Positions 1 through 9,847 of a stretch of 64,000 nucleotides of DNA are shown here, in pieces (position 1 is the first letter of the stretch; each line of letters opens with the position of its first letter). The DNA is taken from contig JAHLKD010000007.1 of NCBI GenBank assembly GCA_025526935.1, positions 62,001 to 126,000 of the forward strand. Reading direction: 5' to 3'. Both the position numbers and the translations under genes were made by a program. The DNA comes from Cladochytrium replicatum (lineage: Eukaryota; Chytridiomycota; Chytridiomycetes; Cladochytriales; Cladochytriaceae). The notes under the pieces are model-generated. The model was not told the DNA's origin and did no database searches. It saw only the letters and a program-made list of their open reading frames with translations.

Positions 1-179
1 CTCTTCTCGCTTGCCCATAAAACTTCTCGAATTGGTTGTTCTTCGTGCAACTTCAAATAGTGAGCCGGCACAGCTTGTGTGGCTTGAATCTAGCAACCAG
101 TCGCAAATGGTCAACGCATGCAACTATTTTATTGAACGGTAGGGAGCAAAAGAAGACGTGCGCGCTTAGGTTCTTAACA

Positions 180-424
180 GGGAGTGGCTGTCCATGCAGT
201 TACAAAGGCATGTCAGGAGGAAGTGGCAGTCAGGAAAGAACAACAGATTTTTCGGCGTCAAAGGCAAAATGGTGGCCGTCTGCATACTGTTCACAAACTA
301 GAAGTGCTTCTTGCATCTCTGCACGGGATTTAGCAATAATGACTGAATCATCAGCATAAAGAAAAGAATTGTCGTGATGCAGGGGCGGGGGGTAAACATT
401 GTGAAGGACGGTGCTAATGGACAA
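180..424 (-). pseudogene. Relic of a LINE reverse transcriptase
   Basis: The minus strand encodes a short piece with the RT catalytic motif LYADDSVIIA followed by a helix and an FDAEKSVVLS-like segment. This matches the FADD-box region of the intact LINE ORF2 at 2395-5775 in order and spacing. No start or continuous frame exists and the frame breaks again below 240, so this is debris. The match is visible from motifs; the clade cannot be fixed from so short a piece. Confidence 0.6.
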
Positions 425-1009
425 AGAATGGATGGTAAAGGATTAAGGAAGGTGATGTAAGCAAAGGACTTAGAATCGAAACTTGGAACAGAGTTGGGGG
501 AAGATAAAGGTCAGAAGTATGTTGATAACTCTTACGAATATCTGCATTTTTGAGCAGACTAATGTTCCAGGTAGGCAGAGGTAGGCACTCGAGAGTGAGG
601 TTTTTAATGACACGCTTCTACGTTTATGTTTTGTATGCTTGCTATTGTGACTTTGTGTGTTGAACCTTTATGCCTTAAATTCTTTTGTTCCTTATATTTT
701 CTGGCAACGTTGGTTTACATCGTAGTTGTTTGGACTTTTATGTTTTGGCGATCCTAAGGCATATTGGGGTTGGTAGCATTTCCTAGGCCTTGAGATTTTC
801 TGTTTGGCACATAGCTCACACACTACAGTCTTGTTGTATCTAGCCTACGACATATCCCTGCCTTGACACTCCCAAAATTGGGATCTCAAGTGATCTTCTA
901 TTGTTACACTCATTTTGTGGTTGATATCAACTTTACTAGGCCAATCGGTACTAGTTTGGGGCTGCTGTTGTCTACACACTCACGCTTGCAGACAAAAACC
1001 CCTTGGTTT
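425..1009. other. No gene seen
   Basis: This AT-rich stretch has no open frame or repeat that I can assign. It lies between LINE relics on the minus strand and is probably decayed retroelement sequence. Confidence 0.4.
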
Positions 1010-1188
1010 AACACCCTAGCACTTTGAGAAAGAAAATTGAAATATCCCATCAGTATAACTGGAGCATCTAAAGAAGGCACATATTGAGGAAACTCAGAAA
1101 GTGCAATGAGATTATGGGACACACAAGGAGGAAAGTAAGAGCCACTAACAGCAGCACATCTGAAAATGAAACCGAAGGGCACCGCCAA
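1010..1188 (-). pseudogene. Relic of a LINE APE-type endonuclease
   Basis: The minus strand carries GSYFPPC...PQYVPSLDAPVILMGYFN, which lines up with GGYYLPPC...PQHVPSSPCPVLLLGDFN in the endonuclease of the intact LINE ORF2. The catalytic GDFN is changed to GYFN. It lies on the same strand as the RT relic at 180-424 and on its 5' side, so both may come from one decayed copy. Confidence 0.55.
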
Positions 1189-1505
1189 GGTTGGTGAAGT
1201 AAAATACCACCAGACTCTTGAGTCATGTCAAGGCCCAAGCAGTATGAGGATTGTCCCAAATTCTTGATCTCAAATTCACTTGAGAGTGATACTTTAGTAT
1301 CAGGAGTCCCAATGATATTCAAACCATCAACATAGTGCCACTTCTGGAGTTTGGGTTCATCTTGGTCTTTCTCAACAACTTCGGCCGCAAATAGCAACAT
1401 TGATTTGTGGTCTCTTGCACTAGAACCATCCCACAGAGTCTTGGTGAAGATGAGCGCAATTTTTATCTCAATCTCAGCAGTCTTAGAAACGTAAGTAGAA
1501 ATCAC
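1189..1505 (-). pseudogene. Relic of a Ty1/Copia Pol gene
   Basis: The minus strand encodes YVDGLNIIGTPD, then SSEFEIKNLGQSSYCLGLDM, then GGILLHQ. This is the order seen around the YVDD box and connection of Ty1/Copia reverse transcriptases; the catalytic DD is DG here. No LTRs, integrase or intact frame are visible. Confidence 0.6.
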
Positions 1506-1668
1506 TTGACCAAATCCTGCGCCACTTCTTGCTGTAAATTATAGTATTTGTTCAATGTGAACAATTGCTGCGGATCTTCTGGGTAAAAAGAGCGGAAGAT
1601 TCCAATAATTAATCCATTAATTTCAGGAACGAAACGTTTTAGATTACTTCCAAATTGAACTTAGTCTT

Positions 1669-1750
1669 CGTCAGCAACAGGATTTGAACCTGTGAGCGTA
1701 GAACGCAACAGATTTCAAGTCTGTCTCCTTAACCACTCGGACATACTGAC
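1669..1750 (-). tRNA. tRNA-Ser (anticodon UGA)
   Basis: The minus strand folds as an 82-nt class II tRNA. The acceptor stem is GTCAGTA with TGCTGAC and discriminator G. The anticodon stem ACAGA/TCTGT encloses the loop CTTGAAA with anticodon TGA. A variable arm precedes the T arm with loop TTCAAAT. Length and structure fit serine tRNA, and no intron is seen. Its 5' end lies only 5 bp from the SINE-like element at 1756. Confidence 0.93.
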
Positions 1751-1755
1751 TTGGA

Positions 1756-2059
1756 GTCTCATAGTGGCTCAGTCGGTACGAATGCGACTTTTCGAAGCTA
1801 AACTCCGCGGTTCGAATCCTATAGGGGACTGGATTCGAATTTCCTACGAAATATATCTCTCGCAATATCGTGTCACGTGCAAGTACCGCGCCACACCTCC
1901 TTCGATTCGCCATTGCCTTCGCTCCTCTTTCCTACGGCTCGCACGGCTCCCCAAGTACTGAAGATTCCAAATCTTGGTTGAAGTACACGTGGGTGACATG
2001 TACTGATTAAGCATTGTCAATACATGTTATAACATTCAAAAAAAAAAAAAAAAAAAAAA
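1756..2059 (+). mobile_element. SINE-like element: tRNA-derived head, LINE-derived tail, poly(A)
   Basis: The first 75 nt (1756-1830) are tRNA-like. Box A (TGGCTCAGTCGG) and box B (GGTTCGAATCC) match the pol III consensus exactly, and the acceptor ends nearly pair, but the D, anticodon and T stems are degenerate (closest to a UCG anticodon). A body of about 90 nt follows. From about 1931 the sequence shares its start (TTTCCTACGGCTCGCACGG), an internal GGTGAYATGTAYTG block and the terminal ...TTCA(n) with the 3' UTR of LINE family A. A 22-nt poly(A) closes it. Head, body, LINE tail and A-tail is classical SINE architecture. The alternative is a decayed tRNA gene that happens to lie beside a LINE 3' fragment. 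Confidence 0.65.
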
Positions 2060-2063
2060 CTCT

Positions 2064-2398
2064 GCCACATCAGTTTCGTTGGTCACAACATTGCTTCCTT
2101 TATCTGTATTCGCTCAACCGCAATTGCTCTCCGTGCGCACTTCTCCACCCAGGAAGCTTCCACTGACGAATCAAACCCTGACTTTCTTCGCCGAGCCTCT
2201 ACTCTGCCTTTGGAGCAGCGGGAGGCTGCGGTCAGGGAAGTTGTTCACAAGAGATATGCACATATCCTCAGTTCAGTTACTGATCCTGCTATTTTCCTGT
2301 ATGTCCGTGGTCAGCTCCCCATGGATGCTCAGGAAACTGTGCTGGACAGTGCCCGCGGGATTGCGCGTCAGCCTCGCTCAACCCATCTTCGTCAATGA
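2064..2398 (+). pseudogene. LINE A ORF1, C-terminal remnant
   Basis: These codons match the last ~110 residues of the intact 465-residue ORF1 at 34427-35824, including the end ARGIARQPRSTHLRQ. The N-terminal three quarters are absent because of 5' truncation. The stop TGA overlaps the ORF2 start as ATGA, the same arrangement as in the full-length copies. Confidence 0.85.
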
Positions 2399-5300
2399 TT
2401 AGTGTTCGAGTTGGTACCTTCAATTGTCGCAATTTGAGCTTTGGAGTTCTTGATTCACTGTTTCGTTTTATGAGAGCAAATCACATTGTTTTTCTGCTCC
2501 TGACTGAAACACACCTTTTTCCTTTAGACCCGCTGCCTTCTCCAGATTTGATTTTTGACACTCGTTTTTCTCCTGGGTCATCGGGCACACGACGGGCTGG
2601 TGTGGGAGTCTTGATCAATCGCAGTCTTTGTAGAGCTTCTGATTTCCGTCTCGTTTCTAGTTATGGTGGCACCTCTCTATGGTTTACATTTCGTGGGCTT
2701 TTGGTTGGAGGGTATTATTTGCCTCCGTGTGGTATTGCTCAGGACCCCTTCCTTGAAGAGTTTATTGCTTCACTTCCTCAACATGTCCCGTCGTCTCCGT
2801 GCCCTGTTCTTTTGTTGGGCGATTTCAATGCCCGTTTTTTAGCTACTGGTGATCATTCTTCAAATCGTAGGGGTAGGTTGTTTGAGCAATTTATTTCTGC
2901 CGCTAGTTTCTCTCTAGTTAAGCACCCTTCCTGTCATAACCCCACATTTTCTTCTCGCAATGGTGACTCCATTATCGATTTGTTGTTTGTCAATCCTCTG
3001 CTTCAATGTGATCCTATTTCTTACATAGTTCATAGTCGTCTAGCCGACGGCGAGTTTATGCCTTGGGCTTCTGACCATTTTCCGGTTACAGCTGTTTTTT
3101 CTTTTGCTCCTCCCAATGCCAGCGCTCCCTCTGCTGCACCCCCCCACAAGCGCTGGGCTGCTCATCTGTTGCGTGAACCTGCTGTCTTTCAAGCAATGGA
3201 GGATGTGGGACATTTGTTTTTTGATCCCACCCTTGCTGATGTCAATGCTGCACTCAGTCCAATTTTAGAAGCTCCCGCCTTTGCCCAAATGTCTGTGGAT
3301 GTTGCACAGGGATGTATTGACTCTGCATTGGATATTATTTTGTCCTTTGTTACTTCATGTGCTGCTTGTGTCATTGGACCCCCCAGTTTAGTTCGCCGTC
3401 GCCCTGCCCTGCCATTGTTGCCGCCGCATTTAGTGGCCTTGCGACGGAGCTACTTACTTGCTCATAAGCACTATTTAGCTGTTTCTTCCTGTGATGATCC
3501 TGATCCTGGTTTAGTTGAGTATTGCCGCTTGGAGCGTGACCGGCTATCGCGTGAGCGTGTCAAAGCTTTTCGTACTTGGTCTCTTTCTCTGCGAGCTCGA
3601 GAGGCTTCTGGCGACAATATGTTTAGTTCTTCTCCTAGTTCTTTAACCGAGGTTAGCAAAGTTCTTTCCACCGCGCGTAGGTGTCATCAACGGCGCTCAG
3701 CTGCAAGTGGTTTATTGTCTGATCCTGCCTCTTTATCTCATTATCGCAATCACTTTGCCTCCGTTTATCAGACTCAGTTTGCACAATCCTCTGCCAGTGC
3801 AGAACACGTTCGTCTACATGCGCTGAATGATTCTGTGTCAGTTAGTGTTAGTGACTTTGTTTGTGCTATTCGTTCTTCCCCAAACAACTCTGCTCCTGGC
3901 CCAAACCATATTCCAGCTGAGTTATTTAAGCCGTTAGCTTCTGATGTTGCTATCCTTTTTGTTCAACTTTCAAACGCTATTTTCCGTTCAGGTTTGTCGC
4001 CCTCTGCCTGGAATTCTGGCTTGTTGTTACCTGTTTGGAAGAATAAGGGTTCCATTGGTGATATTAGTCAGTACCGCCCCATTACTTTAACCAATGTTGA
4101 TAGAAAAATCTTTGAGCGTACCCTGCTTCCTATGCTTGTAGCTCATGTTGGTAAACTTGATCCCGCCCAAGCTGGTTTCCAGGCCAATCGTTCAGGTGTT
4201 GAGTGTGTTTTTGCATTAGATGCTACCCTTCGACGGGCTTCCCGCACTGCTCTGCCTTATTGTGTTACTTTCTTAGATATTAAAGCAGCGTATGATACTG
4301 TGCATAGGCCTCTTTTGTGGGAACGTCTTCGTCAATTTCCCAGAATTCCAAACCGTTTGATCTCTGTTTTGATGAGTATGTTTGATCGTTGTTCTTCTCA
4401 GGTTGTTATAGAGAATCGTTCTTCTGATTTGTTTTCGCTTCCACGAGGTCTTTTTCAAGGTTCTGTTTTGTCTCCGTTCTTGTACTCAGTTTTCATCAAT
4501 CCTTTAGCACAGCTCCTTCGTCGTGAATCTTCTCATCTTGCTAGGTTTTCTTATAACACTCCTGTTTTCAATTCGTTGTTTTTTGCTGATGACATAGCTT
4601 TGTTTTCTGCCACCCCTGAGCAAGCCCAACGTGCATTGAAAATTTGTGAAGATTTTGCTTTAGCTTCTCATTTTGTGTTTTCACCTTCAAAGTGTGCTGT
4701 GTTATCTTCTCAACGGTTACCCACCCCCTTGAAGCTTCATGGCTCTGCCCTCCCTGTAGAGGTTTCATTTAGATACCTTGGTCACTATTTTACTATTGAA
4801 GGGTTTGATCTTGCTGCAACTATTGATCATCGCTTAGAGAAAGCTCGTGCCTCATTGTATCTTTTTGCACCTTATGTCTCGTACTTTGGTGGGTCTGCTC
4901 CTCGTGTTGCCAGGTTGTTGTTTTTGTCTTTTATTAGACCTTCACTTGAGTTTGGTTTAGCACTTATTCGGCCATCCACTGCTCAGCTTCAGGTACTCGA
5001 GCGTTTTTGTTATCATGCACTGTGTCGTCTGTTTTCGATAGCCCATACCACTTCGCGTGTTGGTTTGTTGCTGTTAGCGCAAATTCCTACTTTTGAGTTC
5101 AGGCTGAAGTACCTTCAGGCACGTATGTTTGCTCGCTGGTCTAGTGATTCCAGCCCTCTGTTACCAGCTGCTGTGTTGCAATTCTATCGGTCATCTCCAG
5201 TCGGTTATGGTTCATCTCCTTATTTTTCCGCTTGTCACAATGATCTCATTGTTCCTATGCCTGTTGTGCCCCCACTTCATCCGTTGATGTTGCATTTTCA

Positions 5301-5775
5301 GTCTTTAGCTGTTGCACATAATGGACCAATTGCAGTTTCGTTTGCCCCTGTCCGCAATTTGAAACTTCGCCACCCTTTGTTGCTACCCCCACACCAACAT
5401 CTCCCAACAGTATGTCTTCGTTTGTTCCTGCTATATCGGCTTGGCCGCCTGTTTCCAAACCCCCGACCTTATTGTAGGAACTGTCATGATGCCCCTGAAA
5501 TGTCGCGTGCCCATGTCTCTGTGTGTCTACATTTGCGTGCTAGTTTGTCTGCTAGTTTTGATCTAGGCCCACCTGATGATCCCCGCCTACCTCTTGACAT
5601 TGCAATTGATATGCTTTCACCACGGCCTTTTTATCCTTCCCCTGCTTTTTCCCAGTGGGTTCTTGTTCTTCGTGCACTTAACCGCATTTGGTCAAACTGT
5701 CTTGGTTATGAGTTAGTTTTGTCTCCAGCTCCTGATTGTATCTTGTCTGCTTTTGTTGATTTGGATATGCCTTAG
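2395..5775 (+). CDS. LINE A ORF2: APE endonuclease and reverse transcriptase
   Basis: This 1126-residue polyprotein would nick target DNA and copy the element RNA by target-primed reverse transcription. The endonuclease (residues ~5-240) shows VGTFNCRN, LLTETHLF, LLLGDFN and WASDHFPV, so the catalytic Asn, Glu, Asp and His are present. The RT (~500-800) shows FLDIKAAYD, GSVLSPFLYSVF and LFFADDIALF. Near the C terminus is a Cys/His cluster, CRNCHDAPEMSRAHVSVC, of the zinc-knuckle type seen in LINE proteins. No RNase H domain is evident. It is the only ORF2 in the window without frameshifts. The frame opens with ATG inside the ORF1 stop, which suggests termination-reinitiation. Clade placement among fungal APE-type LINEs would need a tree. 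Confidence 0.92.
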   Translation: MISVRVGTFNCRNLSFGVLDSLFRFMRANHIVFLLLTETHLFPLDPLPSPDLIFDTRFSPGSSGTRRAGVGVLINRSLCRASDFRLVSSYGGTSLWFTFRGLLVGGYYLPPCGIAQDPFLEEFIASLPQHVPSSPCPVLLLGDFNARFLATGDHSSNRRGRLFEQFISAASFSLVKHPSCHNPTFSSRNGDSIIDLLFVNPLLQCDPISYIVHSRLADGEFMPWASDHFPVTAVFSFAPPNASAPSAAPPHKRWAAHLLREPAVFQAMEDVGHLFFDPTLADVNAALSPILEAPAFAQMSVDVAQGCIDSALDIILSFVTSCAACVIGPPSLVRRRPALPLLPPHLVALRRSYLLAHKHYLAVSSCDDPDPGLVEYCRLERDRLSRERVKAFRTWSLSLRAREASGDNMFSSSPSSLTEVSKVLSTARRCHQRRSAASGLLSDPASLSHYRNHFASVYQTQFAQSSASAEHVRLHALNDSVSVSVSDFVCAIRSSPNNSAPGPNHIPAELFKPLASDVAILFVQLSNAIFRSGLSPSAWNSGLLLPVWKNKGSIGDISQYRPITLTNVDRKIFERTLLPMLVAHVGKLDPAQAGFQANRSGVECVFALDATLRRASRTALPYCVTFLDIKAAYDTVHRPLLWERLRQFPRIPNRLISVLMSMFDRCSSQVVIENRSSDLFSLPRGLFQGSVLSPFLYSVFINPLAQLLRRESSHLARFSYNTPVFNSLFFADDIALFSATPEQAQRALKICEDFALASHFVFSPSKCAVLSSQRLPTPLKLHGSALPVEVSFRYLGHYFTIEGFDLAATIDHRLEKARASLYLFAPYVSYFGGSAPRVARLLFLSFIRPSLEFGLALIRPSTAQLQVLERFCYHALCRLFSIAHTTSRVGLLLLAQIPTFEFRLKYLQARMFARWSSDSSPLLPAAVLQFYRSSPVGYGSSPYFSACHNDLIVPMPVVPPLHPLMLHFQSLAVAHNGPIAVSFAPVRNLKLRHPLLLPPHQHLPTVCLRLFLLYRLGRLFPNPRPYCRNCHDAPEMSRAHVSVCLHLRASLSASFDLGPPDDPRLPLDIAIDMLSPRPFYPSPAFSQWVLVLRALNRIWSNCLGYELVLSPAPDCILSAFVDLDMP

Positions 5776-5918
5776 TGTTTTGAAACATTTTACTTTTCCT
5801 ACGGCTCGCACGGCTCCCCATGTGCTGCCAATTTACGTGTATATTTACACTTGTATTTGGATTTTGCACCAGCGGGTGATATGTATTGGTTGGACAATAA
5901 ATACATATTATGAAGTTC

Positions 5919-5946
<28 letters not shown>

Positions 5947-5950
<4 letters not shown>

Positions 5951-7220
5951 GCCATGATCATTTGCACCTCACCTCCGGTTATCCATCGCAACTGTGAGCC
6001 TTGTACCCCTGCTGCCCTTCTTTTCACCTCTGCTCCTCTCTCCCTTAGCTCTCCATTGACCCTCTCACCTGCTTCTCTTCTGAGCAGTCTGCTGACTAGC
6101 AGGGGCTACTCCTCTGCTCATCCCTTATCTCTCTCACTTGCCTCTGCTCTGCCTTCTGACTTTGCAAGTTCCCTGACCTTCCTAAAGTGCTCTGCACTTC
6201 TATTGCGCTCCATTTCTGCTCTCTCCCCTGCTACCCTCAACCCTGATCTGCTTCCAACTCTCCCTGCTTCTCCTCCACATTTACACGTCGCTGCCACCTG
6301 TGCCCTTGGTGCCACCAACACTGCCACCAGCACTGCCCCTGGTGCCACCCACACTGCCACCACCACTCTTGACAGTTCAGCCACCTGCTCAGCCCCATCT
6401 CCAGCCTCATCACCTGCCACCAATGATTCCATGAATGAGCTTACTTGTTCGCACTTCCTCTTGGACGACCTGCCGACCTCGCATAGAAGCTTCAAATTTG
6501 TCAAAGAATGTGCCGAATCCTTCACTACTCTCCGATTTTCTGGTTTTACTCGTCGCCCAATCAGGGACCTTCGTGTGTTGCTTCGCAAAGATCTTCCGTA
6601 TACCGCTTACCATGGCATCCGCTACATCTCATTTCTCGGCTCTGATTCTGTTGAATTTCTTTGTCGTTCTTATGCTGCTGATCTGATCCGCAAACACATA
6701 CCTGGTCGAGAAATCACTGATTTGGATGTGTCCCCTCCTTCGTATTCTGACAGTTCCGACTCTCTGCAACGCTATGACTCTCTGCTCCATCGAAGTGCCA
6801 AGGCGATTGCTACTACGTCTGAGCCAGCTGTTGCATTGTTCTACCGCAATCTTGTTGATCCGTCTCATCTTTCTACGCTGTTGCATCTCGCTCGATTATA
6901 TGCCCCTTCGATGACCTCAGCTTCTGACCTTCGTTTGACCCAGTGATTTGCTCTTTGCTGTTATATTCTTCACAATGTTGAGTGTTCTTTCTTTTCTTTA
7001 TCCCTCACCTGTATTTGACACCTGAGCAGAGCCTGACGGGTAGTCACAGGAATGAGTTTTTAAGATCTCTGATTTCTATTTCGCTTTGCCCTCCGACTTG
7101 CGCGCTTCCCTATGTGCTGGTCCACGACCATCTTGTAAGGCACTTTGGGTGTTGTTTATTGTTATGCATTGTATGTGCAAATAAATAAATAATATTGTTC
7201 AAAAAAAAAAAAAAAAAAAT
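5947..7220 (+). mobile_element. LINE family B, internally deleted (ORF1 plus 3' UTR only)
   Basis: The element holds a full ORF1, then about 30 nt including ATGTTGAGTGTT that resembles the ORF2 start of family A. It then jumps straight into the family B 3' UTR (GACGGGTAG..CACAGG, CTTCCCTATGTGCTGGTCCA, AAATAAATAAATAATA) and a poly(A). Essentially all of ORF2 is missing. The same 3' UTR ends the family B copies at 7395-8545 and 41341-43140. It begins directly after the poly(A) of LINE A copy 1. Confidence 0.75.
5954..6946 (+). CDS. LINE B ORF1 protein
   Basis: This 330-residue open frame has a Ser/Thr/Ala/Pro-rich N-terminal half and a more conserved C-terminal half. The stretch LRVLLRKDLPYTAYHGIRYI followed by SFLG matches MLRALLGDEVVRGIRHISFV in the family A ORF1, so the two are homologous. 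LINE ORF1 proteins usually bind element RNA; no RRM or zinc knuckle can be seen, so RNA binding is inferred only. The start ATG is 7 nt inside the element. With ORF2 deleted, the copy could move only with enzymes supplied in trans. Confidence 0.7.
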   Translation: MIICTSPPVIHRNCEPCTPAALLFTSAPLSLSSPLTLSPASLLSSLLTSRGYSSAHPLSLSLASALPSDFASSLTFLKCSALLLRSISALSPATLNPDLLPTLPASPPHLHVAATCALGATNTATSTAPGATHTATTTLDSSATCSAPSPASSPATNDSMNELTCSHFLLDDLPTSHRSFKFVKECAESFTTLRFSGFTRRPIRDLRVLLRKDLPYTAYHGIRYISFLGSDSVEFLCRSYAADLIRKHIPGREITDLDVSPPSYSDSSDSLQRYDSLLHRSAKAIATTSEPAVALFYRNLVDPSHLSTLLHLARLYAPSMTSASDLRLTQ

Positions 7221-7394
7221 TTGGAGAATGTTCAATACATATAATGTTACTATACGAAGTTGAGCATATGGCTTTTGTTTTACGTTGGATGCATTTAATC
7301 TAATTATCCTTATACTGTAATTAGATGGCCTATTATTAAGCAGCTATTAACGGCATTAAGAGGGTTTAAGACATTAGATAATATCCAGGAAAGC

Positions 7395-8545
7395 TATGCG
7401 GGTTCTTCTCTTTGTTTGTGAACAGTTTGCCCAAGCTCGTGAGATTCTTTGCTCCATTGAAGTCAGTAATTCTCACAAGAATTCCCATTCCTGCTAATTC
7501 GCCTTTGCTTCTTCATGTTCAAACCCTGCCAGTCAAGCCTTTATTTTTATTTGGGATGCCTTTTCAGAGATATTGGATCTGATGTTTCACTGACCGTTTC
7601 CCATCAACTTACTAAAGCGCGTGCAGCTTCTTTTGCTTTGCTTCCTTTTTCAAGGATGTTTGATTCTCATTCTCTGGTTCTGGTTTGTCATTTGCTATTG
7701 TCTTTTATTTGAACTGCACTTGAATTTGGTTTATTATATGTTATTCTTCCCACTGTTGCTGTTTGCAGACCAGTTTCGGACTTTTATTCACAAAAGCATT
7801 TTTGTTGTTCTCCTGTTCCTTTCAACAATCCCTTCCTTCCCGGCTGCTAATGTCGTCGTTCCCAAACCTTCTGATGTTATTGCAAATCACTTTCACCAAT
7901 TAGCCTCATCTGCCTATGGTTCTATAGCTGCTTGCTTTGCTCCCCTTGCATCTGCCCACCCCCATGCGCTAGCAATTGCTCCTCTATGCTACCCTATTTT
8001 GTCAATCTTGAGGCTTCTGCAGTATCATCTTGGACGTTTGTTTTATCACCAGTGTTGTCACTGCCATGCAGCAACTCTCTCTAAATCTCATGTTTCGGAA
8101 TGTTTGCGTCTTGATCTATTGTTGCCTCCTGTTCCTGTTCCTGTTTTACAGCTTCCACTTGATGTTGCAATTGATAGCCTTCGCATTGTCAACCCAGGAA
8201 ATCTTGCACCGTGGTATCTTGGCTTTCGTTGTCTTCATAAGATTTGGCTTCACTGTATGAGCCTGCCATTTAGAATTTCTCCTTCAAACTCCCTCTTCTG
8301 CCCTGCATTTGTTGATCTTTAACGTCTCTTTTTTCATTATTTATTGCTCGCCTGTTTTTTGGCACCTTAGCAGTATCTGACAGGTAGCCACAGGTTTTGA
8401 GTTCACTTCTTCTGTTTTTCTTTGTTGCTTTTCCCTTACGCTGCACGCTTCCCTATGTGCTGGTCCATGACCATCTTGTAAGGCACTTTTGGTGTTGTTC
8501 TTGTATGCATTGTATGTTCAAAATAAATAAATAATACTGTTCAAA
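7395..8545 (+). mobile_element. LINE family B, 5'-truncated and internally deleted RT fragment
   Basis: The sequence follows the family B ORF2 C-terminal half found at 41341-43140, from FVCEQFAQA to the final PAFVDL stop at 8322. A gap of roughly 250 bp occurs near 7775-7815, and several frame breaks are present. The 3' UTR with CTTCCCTATGTGCTGGTCCA follows, but only a very short A-tail remains. It is older than the copy beside tRNA-Ile. Between 7221 and 7394 I see nothing assignable. Confidence 0.75.
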
Positions 8546-9307
8546 AGCTTGTCTGCTCCACCTACAATTCCACTTCTGGCTTCTCATTCCGTGTGTCATG
8601 GCGATCAACCTGACTTTTCCCCAACCTTTTTATGGGGTGGCTTGCCAGACTTTGCTTGCCCCTGAGCTGGCCTACTCCACTATATCTTCCCTCCATTTTG
8701 CAGTATCTCAGCTTATACCTGTTTGCTTAATCTGGCTTTTACCCCCTGTCCTATCTCTGCTTCTCGTGACTACATCAGATCGCAGTTGGCTTACCATGCC
8801 ACTTGCTATATTAGTTTCATTGTGGAACTTCTCTGTGGTGCTCACTTTGTTCCCTCCACTCATGAGCATTTTGTTTCTTGTGAAGTCTCCGAGTTTGATG
8901 ATTTTGATTCTGCCTATTGTAAAGCAGCCTTTCATGCCTCTTCGCGCATTGCATCTCAGGCTTTGGTTCGTGATGTAGTCTATTGCTGTTATGCTCACGC
9001 TATGGCTTATTCTTCTGATCCTCTTGTTATGCCCACGCTATGGCTCATTCTACTGATCCTCTTGTCATGTTGTATTTTGGACTTCTTATTGAGCCCAAGC
9101 TTTTATCTTCAATTCTTGATCTTGCCCTTCAGCTTAGGTCAAATAACCATTCCTTCTCCGCATTAGTTACCCACTACACTTCCCCTATGTATGGCTTCCC
9201 ATGTGCTGCCAATTTACATCTTTGTGCCAATGCATGTATTTTGGGTTGTGCAAGAGGGGGTGATTTGTATTGATTTTTAACGAGTAACTATATGTCATGA
9301 AATTCAA
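8546..9307 (+). mobile_element. Decayed element with a LINE A-like 3' tail
   Basis: The last ~140 bp share the tail layout of family A (CCCATGTGCTGCCAATTTAC, then GGGGGTGATTTGTATTG, then ATGAAATTCAAAAAA), with many changes. The part before it has no long intact frame. Two 38-bp direct repeats (8991-9028 and 9029-9066; ATGCYCACGCTATGGC...) lie in it. It may be a third LINE subfamily or an old family A copy. Confidence 0.5.
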
Positions 9308-9339
9308 AAAAGAGACAGAATTATGGAATTATGAAAAAG

Positions 9340-9760
9340 AACAAAAATATGTTCACATTATTTTTTACTCTCTGTTTCAACTTCCCATTGTTTCGTAAGG
9401 TCCTCAAGCAGTTCAACATGGAGGTTTGCAAACCTTGCTCAACATTGTTGAACATTCGCTATCTTGAACCTTCCAAAGATATCTATGGTCTAGACCTGAG
9501 GAGATCAGCCATTAGGATCGAAATATCTCACCTTGCTGCAATGTTGAAAGGAACTTCTATACCTTGGAGATCCGCCAAGCAGAAAATACAACTTATTCTA
9601 CTGCACCATCTGAGTTGGTAGCCCTGTATGAGGCAACCAAAGAATGAATTTGGTTAAATGGCATTACGTCTAATCTTCATGATGGGTTGATGACAATCCC
9701 AAGTTAACCTGTCCAGAATCACATTGGCGATTGTCATGCTGATGCAATGAAGAGTCAGGG
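9340..9760 (+). pseudogene. Relic of a Ty1/Copia Pol gene (RT end and RNase H)
   Basis: The plus strand encodes VLKQFNMEVCKPCSTLL and, in another frame, YSTAPSELVALYEATKE followed by a stop and IWLNGI. In intact Copia elements these are the FNMxDCKPVSTPL segment after the RT and the SEAEYxALSEAxKExIWL segment of RNase H. Stops and frameshifts make it nonfunctional. Confidence 0.65.
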
Positions 9761-9847
9761 GAGAGTGTATTTAATCAACTGTACATCACAATCAGAACTG
9801 GTCAAACTTGAAACACTACCACATAACAGTTACGGCAGAATTTTCAT

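Larger units (their letters stand above)
2064..5946 (+). mobile_element. LINE family A, copy 1 (5'-truncated, ORF2 intact)
   Basis: This non-LTR retrotransposon copy begins inside ORF1, carries a complete ORF2, a 3' UTR and a poly(A) tract at 5919-5946. Copies at 30880-35876 and 35902-40917 show that about 1 kb of the 5' part is missing. Its first bases follow the SINE poly(A) after only CTCT. It is nearly identical to the minus-strand copies, so it is young. Confidence 0.9.

Noticed and set aside
1756-1830. A functional tRNA-Arg(UCG) gene
   Set aside because: Boxes A and B are intact, but the D, anticodon and T stems do not pair, so a mature tRNA is unlikely; a SINE head explains it better.
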